Below, in pieces: positions 1-11,000 of a stretch of DNA of 64,000 bases. The stretch lies in the NCBI RefSeq assembly GCF_036588685.1, contig NC_086383.1:32077141-32141140 (forward strand), read 5' to 3'. A model generated the notes under the pieces. It saw only the letters and a list, made by a program, of their open reading frames with translations. It searched no databases and was not told where the DNA came from. The position numbers and the translations under genes are program-made. This DNA comes from Mytilus trossulus. Taxonomy: Eukaryota > Mollusca > Bivalvia > Mytilida > Mytilidae. How positions within the stretch are numbered: position 1 is the stretch's first letter; every line of letters starts with the position of its first letter.

Positions 1-75
1 TTTAAACTTTTGGTTTGATACCAATTAAACACAGTTTGTAAATTTTGGTTCTATAGCATTTGTTATAACCTTTTG

Positions 76-823
76 TTAAGGTGGAACCTAACACTACAGC
101 CCTTGGATGGTGTAAACTTCCACAAAAAACGTGTATGGTGTAATGGTGTATGGTGTATGGTGCAATGGTGTAAGGTGTATGGTGCTATGGTGTATGGTGT
201 AAGGGGAATGGTGTAATGGTGTATGGGGAATGGTGTGATTGTGGAACGTGTGATTGGGAATGGTGTGAATGATGGTGTACGACATTTTATTAGTTGAAAA
301 CGAAGTTTTTTTATTTTGTTTTTTCAAATTGTAAACATAAACAATAATAATAATCTTAATATTGGAAATTTAATTGCTATATGGGTAATTTCGAATCGTG
401 TAGATAGAATGGGTCATGGTGTATGGTGTAATGTGTAAGGTGTATGGTGCAAAGGTGTAACGTGTTTGGTGTAATGGTACAAGGTGTATGGTGTAATGGT
501 GTATGGTGTATGGTGTTATGGTGTATGATGTTAGTGGGAAGTTTACACCATCCAAGGACTGTACAGGGAACTAACTCTATAAAGTTAGCTAAACGTTTTA
601 ATGACGTTGTGTTGTAAAAGGAATATAAAACTTCTCAATGATCAAAATTGGTGTTTGTCAAACTGCTATATAACCAGTGAATTTTTTGGACAAAAGGGTT
701 GGTTCAAATTTTTTGAATTTTTTATAGTTTTGTTAAAGGGTCAAAATTAAATACTTTGACAATTTTTTTTGAAAATTAAACGAGCCAAATTAATTTTAGT
801 GAAAGTGTTGGGTACCACCTTAA
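76..823. mobile_element. TTAA-flanked MITE, copy a (interrupted)
   Basis: A non-autonomous DNA element bounded by TTAA on both sides (76-79 and 820-823). The termini are inverted: GGTGGAACCTAACACT on the left, and on the right a sequence whose reverse complement begins GGTGGTACCCAACACTTT. Related copies are at 16511, 35947 and 36572. No coding capacity. It is interrupted by a second element at 101-557. The TTAA target suggests a piggyBac-like mobiliser; that is inference only. Confidence 0.75.
101..557. mobile_element. Nested MITE filled with TGGTGTA minisatellite
   Basis: An insertion inside the TTAA element with perfect 21-bp terminal inverted repeats starting CCTTGGATGG (101-121 and 537-557). 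The interior holds two blocks (about 124-265 and 414-535) of a degenerate TGGTGTA/TGGTGCA short repeat in the same orientation, separated by an AT-rich stretch. The flanks ACTACAG and ACTGTACAG may be an imperfect target duplication. Open frames here on the minus strand are low-complexity translations of the repeat, not genes. Confidence 0.75.
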
Positions 824-1434
824 GTAAGGGGTAAAAACTCAAATATAACTATGTATGCTGAATCAAACCATAATCCTAACGTTCATGTCCTGTATGTACA
901 CATAACTCTATCATTGTAAAAATAACGGAATTTGATGACACTTAGCGCTTTAAATGATTATGGAATTTCCGATTTGATATTTCTCTGAGTTCTGTATTTT
1001 TGTGATTTTACTTTTTACAGACCTCAACCTGGGTTTTAACCTTAATTAAATTACTAAAACACCTTCAGCAAATAAAAGCATGCATTTGCATGAGGTTAAA
1101 GTACTAGTCTTAGAGTATTTGTTGTGTTCAGTATCGTATTACTTCTTTTTTGTTTTTTGAGGCTCGACTCTTTCCGAGAAAAGTGTTTACCGAGTAAAAT
1201 TTTTCTAAAGGAGCAAATATGTGTCAGGTAGATTTTATCTTATAAGGATGTAAAAGTAAAGCTCAAATACGGAAAGAAAAATTACGTAGTTATAAAGGTA
1301 TATGATGTGCAATTATGTATGTTTATATTGTAGTATATGTATATGTGTAATTAACTAACATTTAGTTGGATATATTAGAATTCATAAATGTATGTATTAC
1401 AGATAAACTAAACTAACAAGTTCTAACAAAAGTT
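824..1434. other. AT-rich spacer, nothing recognised
   Basis: No coding exon, structured repeat or regulatory signal could be supported here. Confidence 0.5.
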
Positions 1435-2612
1435 ATTATATACTACTAACGGTTAACGAGGCCGGGATGAGGTTCCGGTATTTGATGTATCCACTAACAA
1501 ATGTCGAAACTATCAATACAATATAATTTTCATTAAAAAAAGGGTGCTTACATAGAAACTGTACTAAAATACTTAAATGGACTTCAAGGTATAGAAAGGG
1601 TTGGGCTTTCCAAGTGCACAAAACTGTTGATTTGCTAAATGTGAGAGATCTTGTGTACGATTTATCTGTATCTACAAAAACTGTAATGCGTACAATTAGC
1701 GAAAAAATAACTGTATTAGATAACACGGAATGGAACGAGGAAGTCTTTAATGATCGACATAACTCACAGAACGGAAACAAATTACGAACTTATAGGCAAT
1801 ACAAACAAAGTGTGAAAACCGAACAATATGTCCGTTTGAACATTTTCAAAACTGAGCGACGTACAATGGCTCTGTTTCGCTCCGGTTCACTTCCACTTGC
1901 GTGTGAGACGGGAAGATACTCCAGGCCGCCTACACCCATTGAAGACCGAATATGTGTGCTTTGCGAAACCAACAGCATAGAAACAGAAAAACATTTTCTA
2001 ATGGAATGCTCATTATATGACGATCTTCGATACAATTTGTTTAATGAATGCTCAAAACTTATTGAAAACTTTGAAGATTTTAATACAAACAGAAAATTTA
2101 TTGAAATTATGAATTGTACCAATATCCAGTATTATTTTTGCAAATGTTTACATAAATTTTATTTACGTAGAAAACTATTTTTACAGTAATATTTTTCATT
2201 CATCAATTTTTAATGCATTTATTTATAAGATTTTTACCCAATTTTATAGTATTTCATATTTCATAGTTAATACATATCTTTTTTTTTTTTTTTTTTTTCT
2301 TTTTAAACTAAGAATTATTTATATAAAACTATTTTTACAGTAATATTTTTCATTCATCAATTTTTAATGCATTTATTTATATATATTATTTGTATAGCTA
2401 CTTGTTCCATTTAGATAAAACTTTTATGTGATTACTTACAAGTTTAAATATTATATTTTTGTATATATTTTGGTTTTAAGAATCAAGTGTCTCATAAGTC
2501 ATTTTTTGGCTGGATATTGATTGTTGTATGTATGTATATGTATATTGTGTGAATGTCTTGTTTCAATCAATATGTGACACTATAATAAACAATTTTATTC
2601 TTATTCTTATTC
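1435..2612 (+). mobile_element. 3' end of a non-LTR retrotransposon (LINE)
   Basis: An open frame at 1614-2189 (191 codons) encodes the tail of a non-LTR reverse-transcriptase polyprotein. The late part carries a zinc-knuckle-like pattern, CVLC, then EKHFLMEC, typical of the region after the RT domain in LINEs; the polymerase motifs themselves are absent. After the stop come an AT-rich 3' UTR containing a 57-bp direct duplication, a poly-T run and a terminal run of ATTCTT units (about 2594-2612), which fits a LINE 3' end in a short tandem repeat. It is 5'-truncated, with only degraded frame before 1614. The exact LINE clade cannot be told. Confidence 0.7.
2171..2381 (+). repeat. 57-bp direct duplication in LINE 3' UTR
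   Basis: Near-identical segments at 2171-2227 and 2325-2381, both starting AAAACTATTTTTACAG, lie 154 bp apart with a poly-T tract between. The first copy overlaps the last codons of the LINE frame. Confidence 0.8.
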
Positions 2613-2805
2613 TCTTTACAAAAATTATTCATACGCAATTATTGATAAGTTTGTATTTTACAATTGACATGTTGGTCGACACTGTAACCACAGGTACAAC
2701 CTGCCATATCATTGTAAGCGATTGTATTATTTGTATAGTTTACCCCAATATTTAACTCCGTCCAAGACGTTTAAATTTTTCCTTATATTTTTTTTTATAT
2801 TTCAG

Positions 2806-2931
2806 GTGCATGTGTTTTCATGTAAAGATAATCCGGAAGACTGGGAAGGCCTAATGTTAAAACTTCCGATGTGGGTCAAGATGGGAGACCAGATTTACAA
2901 GAAGACGAAACTCGTCACAAAAATGTTATAA
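2806..2931 (+). CDS. Last exon of a barrel-domain (MIase-like) protein gene
   Basis: A 126-nt terminal exon after a good acceptor (pyrimidine tract, then TTTCAG at 2800-2805) and ending in TAA at 2929-2931. It encodes 41 residues beginning VHVFSCKDNPEDWEGLM and continuing with LPMWVKMGDQ. This aligns clearly with the last exon of the gene at 30290-35259 (LYVF...YEDLEYNLMTLPL), so it is a paralogue. By family comparison it is the C-terminal part of a ferredoxin-like, muconolactone-isomerase-type dimeric alpha-beta-barrel domain. Upstream exons must lie to the left of the window or be hidden beyond the LINE insertion. A poly(A) signal follows at 3042. Confidence 0.7.
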   Translation: MHVFSCKDNPEDWEGLMLKLPMWVKMGDQIYKKTKLVTKML

Positions 2932-3041
2932 CAAAGACTGTAGTGTTTTCATCAAATATTACTTGATTTTAAAAGTGAATGAGACTAATTAATTTGTTTT
3001 CAAACGTTTTACATTGTGTGTATGATTTTTTTGTTACTGAT

Positions 3042-3047
3042 AATAAA
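3042..3047 (+). terminator. Poly(A) signal AATAAA
   Basis: AATAAA 111 nt after the stop of the exon at 2806-2931, on the same strand. Confidence 0.6.
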
Positions 3048-3094
3048 TAAATACAACCTTCCATGTAAAGATTTTAAATCCCTAAATTCAATAC

Positions 3095-3510
3095 GCCAAA
3101 AACGCGTCTAGTCCACACGAGACTCACCAGTGACGAAAAAAATACAAAATTGTACAGCACTGAAGATCAAAAGTTGAAAAGGTTTTGCCAAATACGGCAT
3201 TGTTTGTATGCCCAGGATAAGAACATTCATATTATATAAAACAATTCACACTATTGCAAACAGTAAATTTTAACAAATGAATATGAAAGAGATATACATA
3301 ATGAAACTGAAGTAAAAACTAATTACAGAAAACTAAACACGAATACATAACGCCCAGATATACAAGATCGAAAGTGAAAAAAGTACAAAGTTGTACAGCA
3401 CTGAAGATCAAAAGTTGAAAAGGTTTTGCTAAATACGGCATTGTATTATGCCCGAGATAAGAACACTATTATATAGAACGATTCATGCTATTGCAAACAG
3501 TAAATCATTG
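3095..3510 (+). repeat. Tandem duplication of a dispersed mussel-type repeat
   Basis: Two ~125-bp blocks (about 3147-3270 and 3385-3510), each holding GTACAGCACTGAAGATCAAA and a copy of AAATACGGCATTGT, lie about 238 bp apart. The left flank carries a degraded form of the dispersed core also found at 18685, 21115, 23405 and 39900. A short frame at 3485-3766 is not supported as a gene. Confidence 0.65.
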
Positions 3511-3883
3511 GCAATTCAAAATGCATTGCTTTATTTTAAAAGTATTTTCTATCTGCCTTCTCAACAAAGTCATGAACACTGCTATTTTGCCAGTCTATTC
3601 GAAATTACATAAACAATGTGGTGCACACTGTTACATTGTAAATAATCCACTCGTGCGTTCTTCAGTGTGCTTTACATTTGTTATATTATTTCTTCATAGA
3701 CAGAAACAAATATTACAGTCATTCCTTAAATCAATACGGATATCTGACAAGAAGTTCAAGTTATAGTAACTTGATAAAGTTACATTTGTAAGCACATATA
3801 TTCGACAATTTTGTTTTTATTCCTAAATTATGTCAAAACTTGGATTTTGGCATTGCTTACGGTTATTTTTTTTCTCTCAGACA

Positions 3884-4280
3884 GTTATATGGGTCAGGCG
3901 TCTTTACACTAAGTTCGTTGAATTTGTACTGATGAGTATTTTAGTCTAGGTACACATGTACGTGAAATTCACATCACACGAGCTTATACATGAAACTCAC
4001 GTAAACATATTCAAGTGAGTTTCACACACAAACAAATAGCATTTTTCATGATGTTAGTCAAATTTAGAAATTTAGATTTTATTAGAATAATTTATTTTGA
4101 AAAAATCAAGTGAAAAAGATCCCTGTAATTTTTATGTGTGAACCTCATGATGGTTTATTTATAAAAAAAATCAAATTACTTTCAGTGACTGCGAGAACTC
4201 GTTGATCGGTACTTTGTTTGATTTTTTTCTATTCGTTTCGTGCTGATCTTTCAGTCAAACCCTTTCAAATTATTTCATAG
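3884..4280 (-). repeat. Dispersed repeat related to the foldback at 51.5-51.8 kb
   Basis: The sequence GGCGTCTTTACACTAAGTTC and the following AT-rich ~350 bp match, in inverted orientation, the left flank of the foldback element (about 51480-51800), including GTGTGAAATTCAC-type motifs and a terminal stretch GTGCTGATCTTTCAGTCAAA. No coding capacity. Confidence 0.55.
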
Positions 4281-4619
4281 TTTGTTCTTATGTTGTTCTG
4301 TTACACTTGTATCCTAGGTTACGAGAGGAGTGTTTTATCACGTAAAAATCTTTATGTGGCTACATGTATGTCCCAATCAGAAAACCCTAACCGCATTTGG
4401 CACAACTTTTTAAAAACTTTTCCTCAGTGCCTGTACATGTTTTGGCTTTCGATTTTTTGTGTCTGGTTGTCACTAGTAAAGTCTTGTGTGAACGAAAGGC
4501 ACTTATTGAATTTTAAACCTGATGCCTTTTGTTAGCTATTATTCGTATCTTTCTTTGTCCTATATGTTCTCCTCTTTATTTGCATTGTAGTCCTGTTATG
4601 TTGTGTTGTCATCTTAATG

Positions 4620-5638
4620 TTATATTTAACATTGCCTTTAAAGCGGGAGGTTTGGTATGCCAAAACACCAGGTTCAACCCACCATTTAATAATAATAATA
4701 ATAATAATAATAAATTCTTTATTTAACGAAGGTGACTCATTTAACATACAATTGTTAATCTCACACAAGGCTTTCACACATTTAAATGAATAATTCATAT
4801 AACAATGCATATAGAACAATAACAAATAAATATGTACACAATTACAAAATATATATATAATACACAAGCATAAACACAGACTGTAGAACTAGCATGGCAA
4901 GAATGTCCTAAAAAAGTTTGTCTACTCAATTTGTTTTATGATAAAGAGATAGCGCATTTCATCTTAAAGCTTTCGATATGTCTTATATCCTTTATATCAT
5001 TTGGCAAATTATTCCAAGTGATTATACCAGAATATTGAAAAGTCTTTTTGAAGTATTCAGACTTTGGCCTTGGTACATGAAGATGTCGAGATGTTGTTGA
5101 CCTAAGAGAATATCTATATAGATCACTGCACGCAGTAAATTTACTTGTTAGATAATCTGGCGCGAGTCCATTCATACATTTAAAAAAAAAAACATTAAAT
5201 GGCTTGAAAATATTTTATCCGGGTAAAAATGTTGTTTTTTTTTTAAATTCCTAACCCAAGTCAGGAATATGGCCATTATTATATTATACATTTGTTTGTA
5301 GTTCGTTTCTGTGTGGGTTACATTTTAACGTTGTGTTTCCTTTATGTCGTTTGTTTCTTCTTATATTTGAGTGTGAATTCACATTATCATAAGACGTGTC
5401 ACGGTACTTTTCTATTATGTATTTAGTTTTGATGTTATATTTTTTATTCTCATCGGATTTTGTCTCATGCTTCGATCGTTTCTGTTTGTGTTACATTTTA
5501 ATGTTGTGTCATTGTTCTCCTCTTATATGTAATGCGTTTACCTCAGTTTTAGTTTGTAATCCGGATTTTTTTTTCTATCGATTTATGAGTTTTTAAACAG
5601 CGGTATACTCATTTTGCCTTTTTCCGACGTAGTCGATA
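4620..5638 (+). repeat. Dispersed repeat family R2, interrupted by a LINE tail
   Basis: The left part (4620-4686, AAAGCGGGAGGTTTGG) and right part (about 5222-5638) belong to one interspersed family, and the second half recurs in reverse at 21291-21520. The unit includes GACGTGTCACGGTACTTTTC and ends near AGCGGTATACTC. Short open frames such as 5396-5596 are hydrophobic translations of this repeat and are not called as genes. Confidence 0.65.
4687..5220 (-). mobile_element. 5'-truncated CR1-like LINE 3' end
   Basis: On the minus strand a 79-codon frame (5175-4936) reads NGLAPDYLTSKF, then LRSTTSRHLHVPRPKSEYF and WNNLPNDIKDI, the conserved tail of CR1/L2-type reverse transcriptases. It ends at a (TAA)n run (plus-strand AATAAT repeats, 4687-4713), the usual CR1-group 3' terminus. 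It sits inside repeat family R2, so it is a younger insertion. Only the extreme C-terminus of the polyprotein remains. Confidence 0.8.
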
Positions 5639-5639
5639 G

Positions 5640-7138
5640 CAGGGATGGGCACGATTACTGACAAATTAATAATCGATTACTCAAATTTAAGTATGTAATC
5701 GATTACAATCGATCACTTTATCAAAAGTAATTACATAACTTTTCGATTACTGTCAATAACATGCTCAACATTTCACAAAAAAAATAACATGAACAAACAC
5801 AATTATATTGCTCAACATTTGTATAGTGGAAATTAAGAACTTTACCAAATGCATCATTTAAAGCATTGTTTCACAAGTATAAGTTAATAGCTGTTATTGT
5901 TTAGTTCAAGTCTCTTAATGAAGATTAGAAATATTCAAAAAATCTGGAAATTTTTAATTTCAACATAAATTAAAGATGTCATTGCATTGCATCAATCACT
6001 TATTCATAACTAATTATTTTTAAAAAAAATTGCTTTCTTACTGACTTCAGTAAGCTTTTTGTATTAACTCTTAAAAAAATGTTTTAGCGTAGTTAATTAT
6101 AATGTTTAAGGAAATATAAAAAAGTAGAATAATTAATTAGTTCAGCTTATTTTTTAGATCAAAATTTATTTTTATAATGACATGCATAATTTAAACCTTT
6201 TGTTTGGATAACCACCCTAATTACAAATGGTTTTACTGCCACTGGAGTACAATTTATAACCTATGTCTAAATACTGTAAATGTCCTTCTTAATTAGACAT
6301 AAGATAATTGAAATAAAAACAAGCTATGTTTGTTATTGATTAGAAGACTTTGATCATCTTATTAGGAAAGGCAAGAATGTTGTCAAGATTTGTTGACTTC
6401 TACAATCAAATTATATACAAAATATATTTATAGTGTCAAAGGGATGCATGTATCTATTTCTAAAAAAGTATTGCAATGCATTGCCATTGATTCATTAATG
6501 TTAAAGGGATTTTTCATTCTTTAAATTCAATTTATATACATGTACATGTATATCATTACATTTAAGAAATCAACTGATTATCTATCCTAAGCTTTAATTT
6601 CAACTCTGATTGAAAATGATGTTTTCAGGAAATATAATACAACTAAACTAACTACTTTTAAAAATGTAGTACAGAACTAACAAAAGTCAGACACATTTCT
6701 TATTTAAGATCTATTTTATTATTTCAAATCTATTTCATTATTTTAATATTAAAGCTCTTCAATTAATGACAAGCATATACATTCATTTGTTTTAAAAAGC
6801 TAGATATAAAGTAAATTGAGGTAGGGGATCTGGTTGCTCACAATGCAGCTTGAGACAATAGATAGAAATACGGCAGTTGCTTAACTCTCAAGTATTGGTG
6901 TTGCATAATATTTTATCTGTACTTCAAAGTAATAACATACATATTTCCTCTGAAATAGGTTGTTTTTCATCAAATTATTTTACTAAAACTAAGTAATCGA
7001 AATGTAATCGAAAGTAATCAGGGATTACATCCAATTTCTTGCTGTAATCGATTAAATTACGATTACATGTAATCGAAAAGGACCTCGATTACAGACTACA
7101 ATCGATTACGATTACAGATTACGATTACCCCATCCCTG
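5640..7138. mobile_element. Non-autonomous hAT-like DNA transposon
   Basis: A 1499-bp element with terminal inverted repeats CAGGGATGGG / CCCATCCCTG, flanked by an 8-bp target duplication with one mismatch (GTCGATAG at 5632-5639, GTCGGTAG at 7139-7146). An 8-bp duplication and CAGGGRTGGG ends are hallmarks of the hAT superfamily. Both subterminal zones (about 5650-5750 and 6990-7130) are dense in TAATCGATTAC-type repeats in inverted arrangement, plausible transposase-binding sites. The interior is AT-rich with no transposase frame, so it would need a transposase in trans. Confidence 0.88.
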
Positions 7139-8010
7139 GTCGGTAGTTTCGGTTTGTGCCCTTTGAACTTAAGGACGCTAAACTATGGTAACAGAATACG
7201 CATGCTCGAATATCATTTCTGTGATTGGACAAAATGCTGTCATGGTGGGTGATTTGGTTGTGTTTGAAAAAAACGTCTCGTTAATTATATCGTGATGGAA
7301 AGCAAGTGAAAAACTATAGTTGACCTATATCTTACAAAGATTTATATTTTTATTGAAATACTGTTTCTTTGCATCCATAACCGCTGTTTATTCGGGAGAC
7401 AATTATATAATTTTTAATGTAAACTTTGTTGTACGAACGTACATGAATTTTAGAACGCACCTACGCATGTGAGATTTCCGCGTGGTTTTTGTGAATGTAA
7501 ACAGAAAGCCAAATTGTCCTGCATCATTAAGTCATTGTGCTTCTGAAGGTTATCGAAATGATACTTTTAAACATATAATCAAATTTAAATACGTCGGATA
7601 TCTTTTTTAAAGATATTTCTTGTTTAGTGCCATGTCCAGTAACAAGATTTATTACAGAAGAGATTCTAGCTACACGTTCGGGGATCGTTATCTAAATTAA
7701 CTACAGAAAAGCTTCTAGCTGCACATATTTCATCAGATATTCTTACGTACCATGTTACATTTATACACGCATTGTGTTACAGTTAAATTGCTCCTTGATA
7801 TTGACAAAACGAAAATAAAGGTCAGAGACTTTTATGCATGTTTTATGTAGGGTAACATTGATGTGCACCAAGTGTTTGGTGAATGATACGATAAGTTATC
7901 TAGATGCTCATGGTGTATCATACGATACGTTAATTAGATGAACGCGAGGTGAATTGATCTTTTATTTTAAAATCTTTTGTATTATCTCAGACAATTTCTG
8001 ACCGAAAAAC
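7139..8010 (+). promoter_or_regulatory. Upstream region of SDR copy 1
   Basis: No gene lies here. The stretch from about 7620 aligns in pieces with the regions upstream of both copy-A first exons (reverse of about 48050-48420 and 50850-51210). It includes a degraded form of their ~44-bp repeat (7620-7760), the phrase TTAAATTGCTCCTTGATATT at 7782-7801, and the palindrome at 7915. Conservation between copies suggests a retained promoter. No clear TATA box is seen. Confidence 0.5.
7915..7928. promoter_or_regulatory. 14-bp palindromic promoter site, copy 1
   Basis: GTATCATACGATAC, followed by GTTA, 83 bp before the start codon of SDR copy 1. The same site, preceded by GGTGT in two cases, lies upstream of both first exons of copy A. 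The two-fold symmetry suggests a site for a dimeric transcription factor; the factor is unknown. Confidence 0.5.
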
Positions 8011-11000
8011 ATGTCTAGCTTCAAAGATAAAGTTGTCCTTGTTACAGGTAGGAATAATGTTCTTCTATACGTTGAACTTTTCTAAAACATTGTGAAAATT
8101 ATTAAATGTGTACAATATAATGTATATGTGTATCTATTATTTCATAGTAAAAGATTAATTACGGACTGACCGAGAGACGTCCTTAGCGATAATGATTACC
8201 TTGTCATACAAATACAAGGAGACATCAATTCAAAATCACGCGAGAAATTTAATTCTAGTTTAGTCACAAATGTTAAAGAAATTATGATATTAATCTTTTT
8301 AATAAGCTGAACACTCGTTTCATATTAAATTTGAGGGTACGGACGGGGGTTTACAGAATAGAGAATGATAAAGGGTAAATATAAAAAATAAAGTAACAAT
8401 GGACAAAAAGAAAAGAATAGAGAATAACAAAGTTCTTATATATAAAGAATAGAGAATAATAAGGTTCTTAAATATGAATAATAGAGAATAATAGTTAAAA
8501 AAGTTTAAAGAATATATTGCAAAATGGCCTAGAAATTGAAAGAATACAAATATGAAAGACCCCCCCCCCCCCACCCCCCACCCTCAAATATTGTACGAAT
8601 GAAAATTCATTTCATTGTTATATCTCTTCCTAAATTTGAATATACCGCTATATTTTTCATTTTGCCTTTGATCTTTATTGTAATAACTTTTCATATGCTA
8701 CTCGCGTGAGATGGAAGATCATCGCTAGAAACTAAGGAGGCACTTTGGCGTTGCTAATGAAATTAATTAAGAAATAATTCATGGGGGCTTGAATATATCG
8801 TGATTTTACCACGGGTTGGCCCTTTATGACAAATATTTTACCCTGAGCGATAGCCCCCATAATTTATTTCGATTCTAATAGGACAAATACGGCAATTCTT
8901 TTGGATCGAAGCGCTCTAGGTGGGGGCAAATATTTGCCGTTCCCATAAATAAACGCACTATTAGATTGGCGTAAAAGAACGGAGCAAACAGAATTAGTGA
9001 CATGCTTAAACTATTGACAATAACGTATTTAGATAGTTTTGGATGAATTTAAACATGATTATTTAATTATATGTTTTATATGTTTAAAAAAATCGCTTAT
9101 ATCCCATTTTAGCATCGTTTGTTTACGTTTCTTTGTTGTGATGATTTTCCGTTTCACAAGCATTTATTTTCCCGTAAATTACTTATATTCTGACGTCATT
9201 GTTCTATGACGTCGAGTCGCTCGTTCATAAAAAAAAAACATATGACGTGGGGATACAATGGGTAACAGCCCATGAAATATATTTATATTTTACCATGGGT
9301 GTGTACTCAAAGCGTTTGAAGGACGTCATGTTAGAATATAAAATTGACAACGTCGTTATAGGTAAAATAGCGATAGATAGGGTTGAGTTCATCTCAACTG
9401 GATTGATTTTCTCGCTTCCACCGGCTCAAGCGAGAAAATCAATCTCGTTGAGATGATCAGCGATAATCTATAAATATCGCTGGTTTCCAATGTAATTGTT
9501 AGCCGCTGATATGAGTAATTTAACATGTGTCTCGGTTTTATGTTTTATTTCAATTGGACTGAAAAGCTGCATTAATCCAGACATAACAACGTTTAAACAG
9601 AACAAAATCAGTATACGTATATCTACTGTTATTTTTTTTCTGTTATGAAAGTCATAAGACATAAGACATTTTATTTCACTAAAGCCCCCTCATGGTGTAT
9701 GAAGTACAATACTTCAACAAACAATAAAAGTGTGAACATAATTAAATTATAACAACATGGCAAACAAAGGTGCAATAATAGTACAGTGAAACTTGACTAA
9801 ACCGACTCCTGCACAAAGTGACAACCTGTCTAAACCAAACATGTTCTTAAGCACCGTCATGTTAAATTGTATGCGTTATGAACCTGATAAAACCGAACAT
9901 CGGCCAAAACCGAACTAAATGTTAAGTCCCGAAGAGGTTCGGTTGAATCAAGTTTCACTATGTAATGAATACTGATATGTGTCAAGAAGTACAAATTATA
10001 GTATAAACATGATTAAGCAAATGTTTTAAATAGTTTTAATAACACTTTTTTTCCAAATTTCAAAAAAAGAAAAAATAAATCTAAAACACCGAGCGGTATT
10101 CAAGTGCATTTTTTTGCGATAGACCTACGCAAATGTCAATCTTATACAAGTATCGTGTCTTAGGAAGGAATAAATCCTACTTTGTAAAGGATCACTCTGA
10201 TTCAAACTAAAAATTCTCTGAAACTGATATTATCAAGATGCTTGATTTTTTGATTGACAACATATTTGTTACGTTCGGAGGACGTGTTTTTCAACAGACT
10301 GTCGGCATTCCAATGGGAACAAACTTTGCCCCTCTACTTGCCGATTTCTTTCTTCATTATAAGAAGGCTGACTTCATGCAGGAACTTCTTAGGAAGAAAG
10401 ATAAGAAGTTAGCAATATCCTTTAACTCTACTTTCCGCTATATAGAAGATGTTCTTTCGCTAAATAATTCAAAATTTGGTGACTATGTGGAACGCATCTA
10501 TCCCATTTACCTAGAGATAAAGGATACTACAGATACAGTTAAGTCGGCTTCATATTTTGACATACATCTAGAAATTGACAATGAGGGTCGGTTGAAAACA
10601 AAACTTTCCGACAAAAGAGATGATTTTAGCTTTCCAATTGTGAACTTTCCATTTCTAAGTAGCAACATTCCAGCAGCACCTGCATACGGGGTATATATCT
10701 CTTAATTGATACGATATTCCCGTGCATGCATTTCCTATCATGATTTTCTTGATAGAGGATTGCTGGACCGGTATGGAATAACCGTTTCACAAATGATATC
10801 GGATATGTTCCTTACGTCGTAACTAGAATCCCTTTCCCTTTCATGAATGAGACCTACAGAATTATATATCACATAAGCAACACGACGGGTGCCACATGTG
10901 GAGCAGAATCTGCTTACCCTTCCGAAGCACCTGAGATCACCCCTAGGTGGGGTTCGTGTTGTTTATTCTTTGGTTTTCTATGTTGTGTCATGTGTACTAT

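Noticed and set aside
1436-1780. Minus-strand frame opposite the LINE tail
   Set aside because: Shadow of the plus-strand LINE reading frame.
5396-5596. Hydrophobic 66-codon frame, and the similar minus-strand frame at 21508-21305
   Set aside because: Both are translations of the dispersed repeat R2; membrane-like character comes from T-rich sequence.
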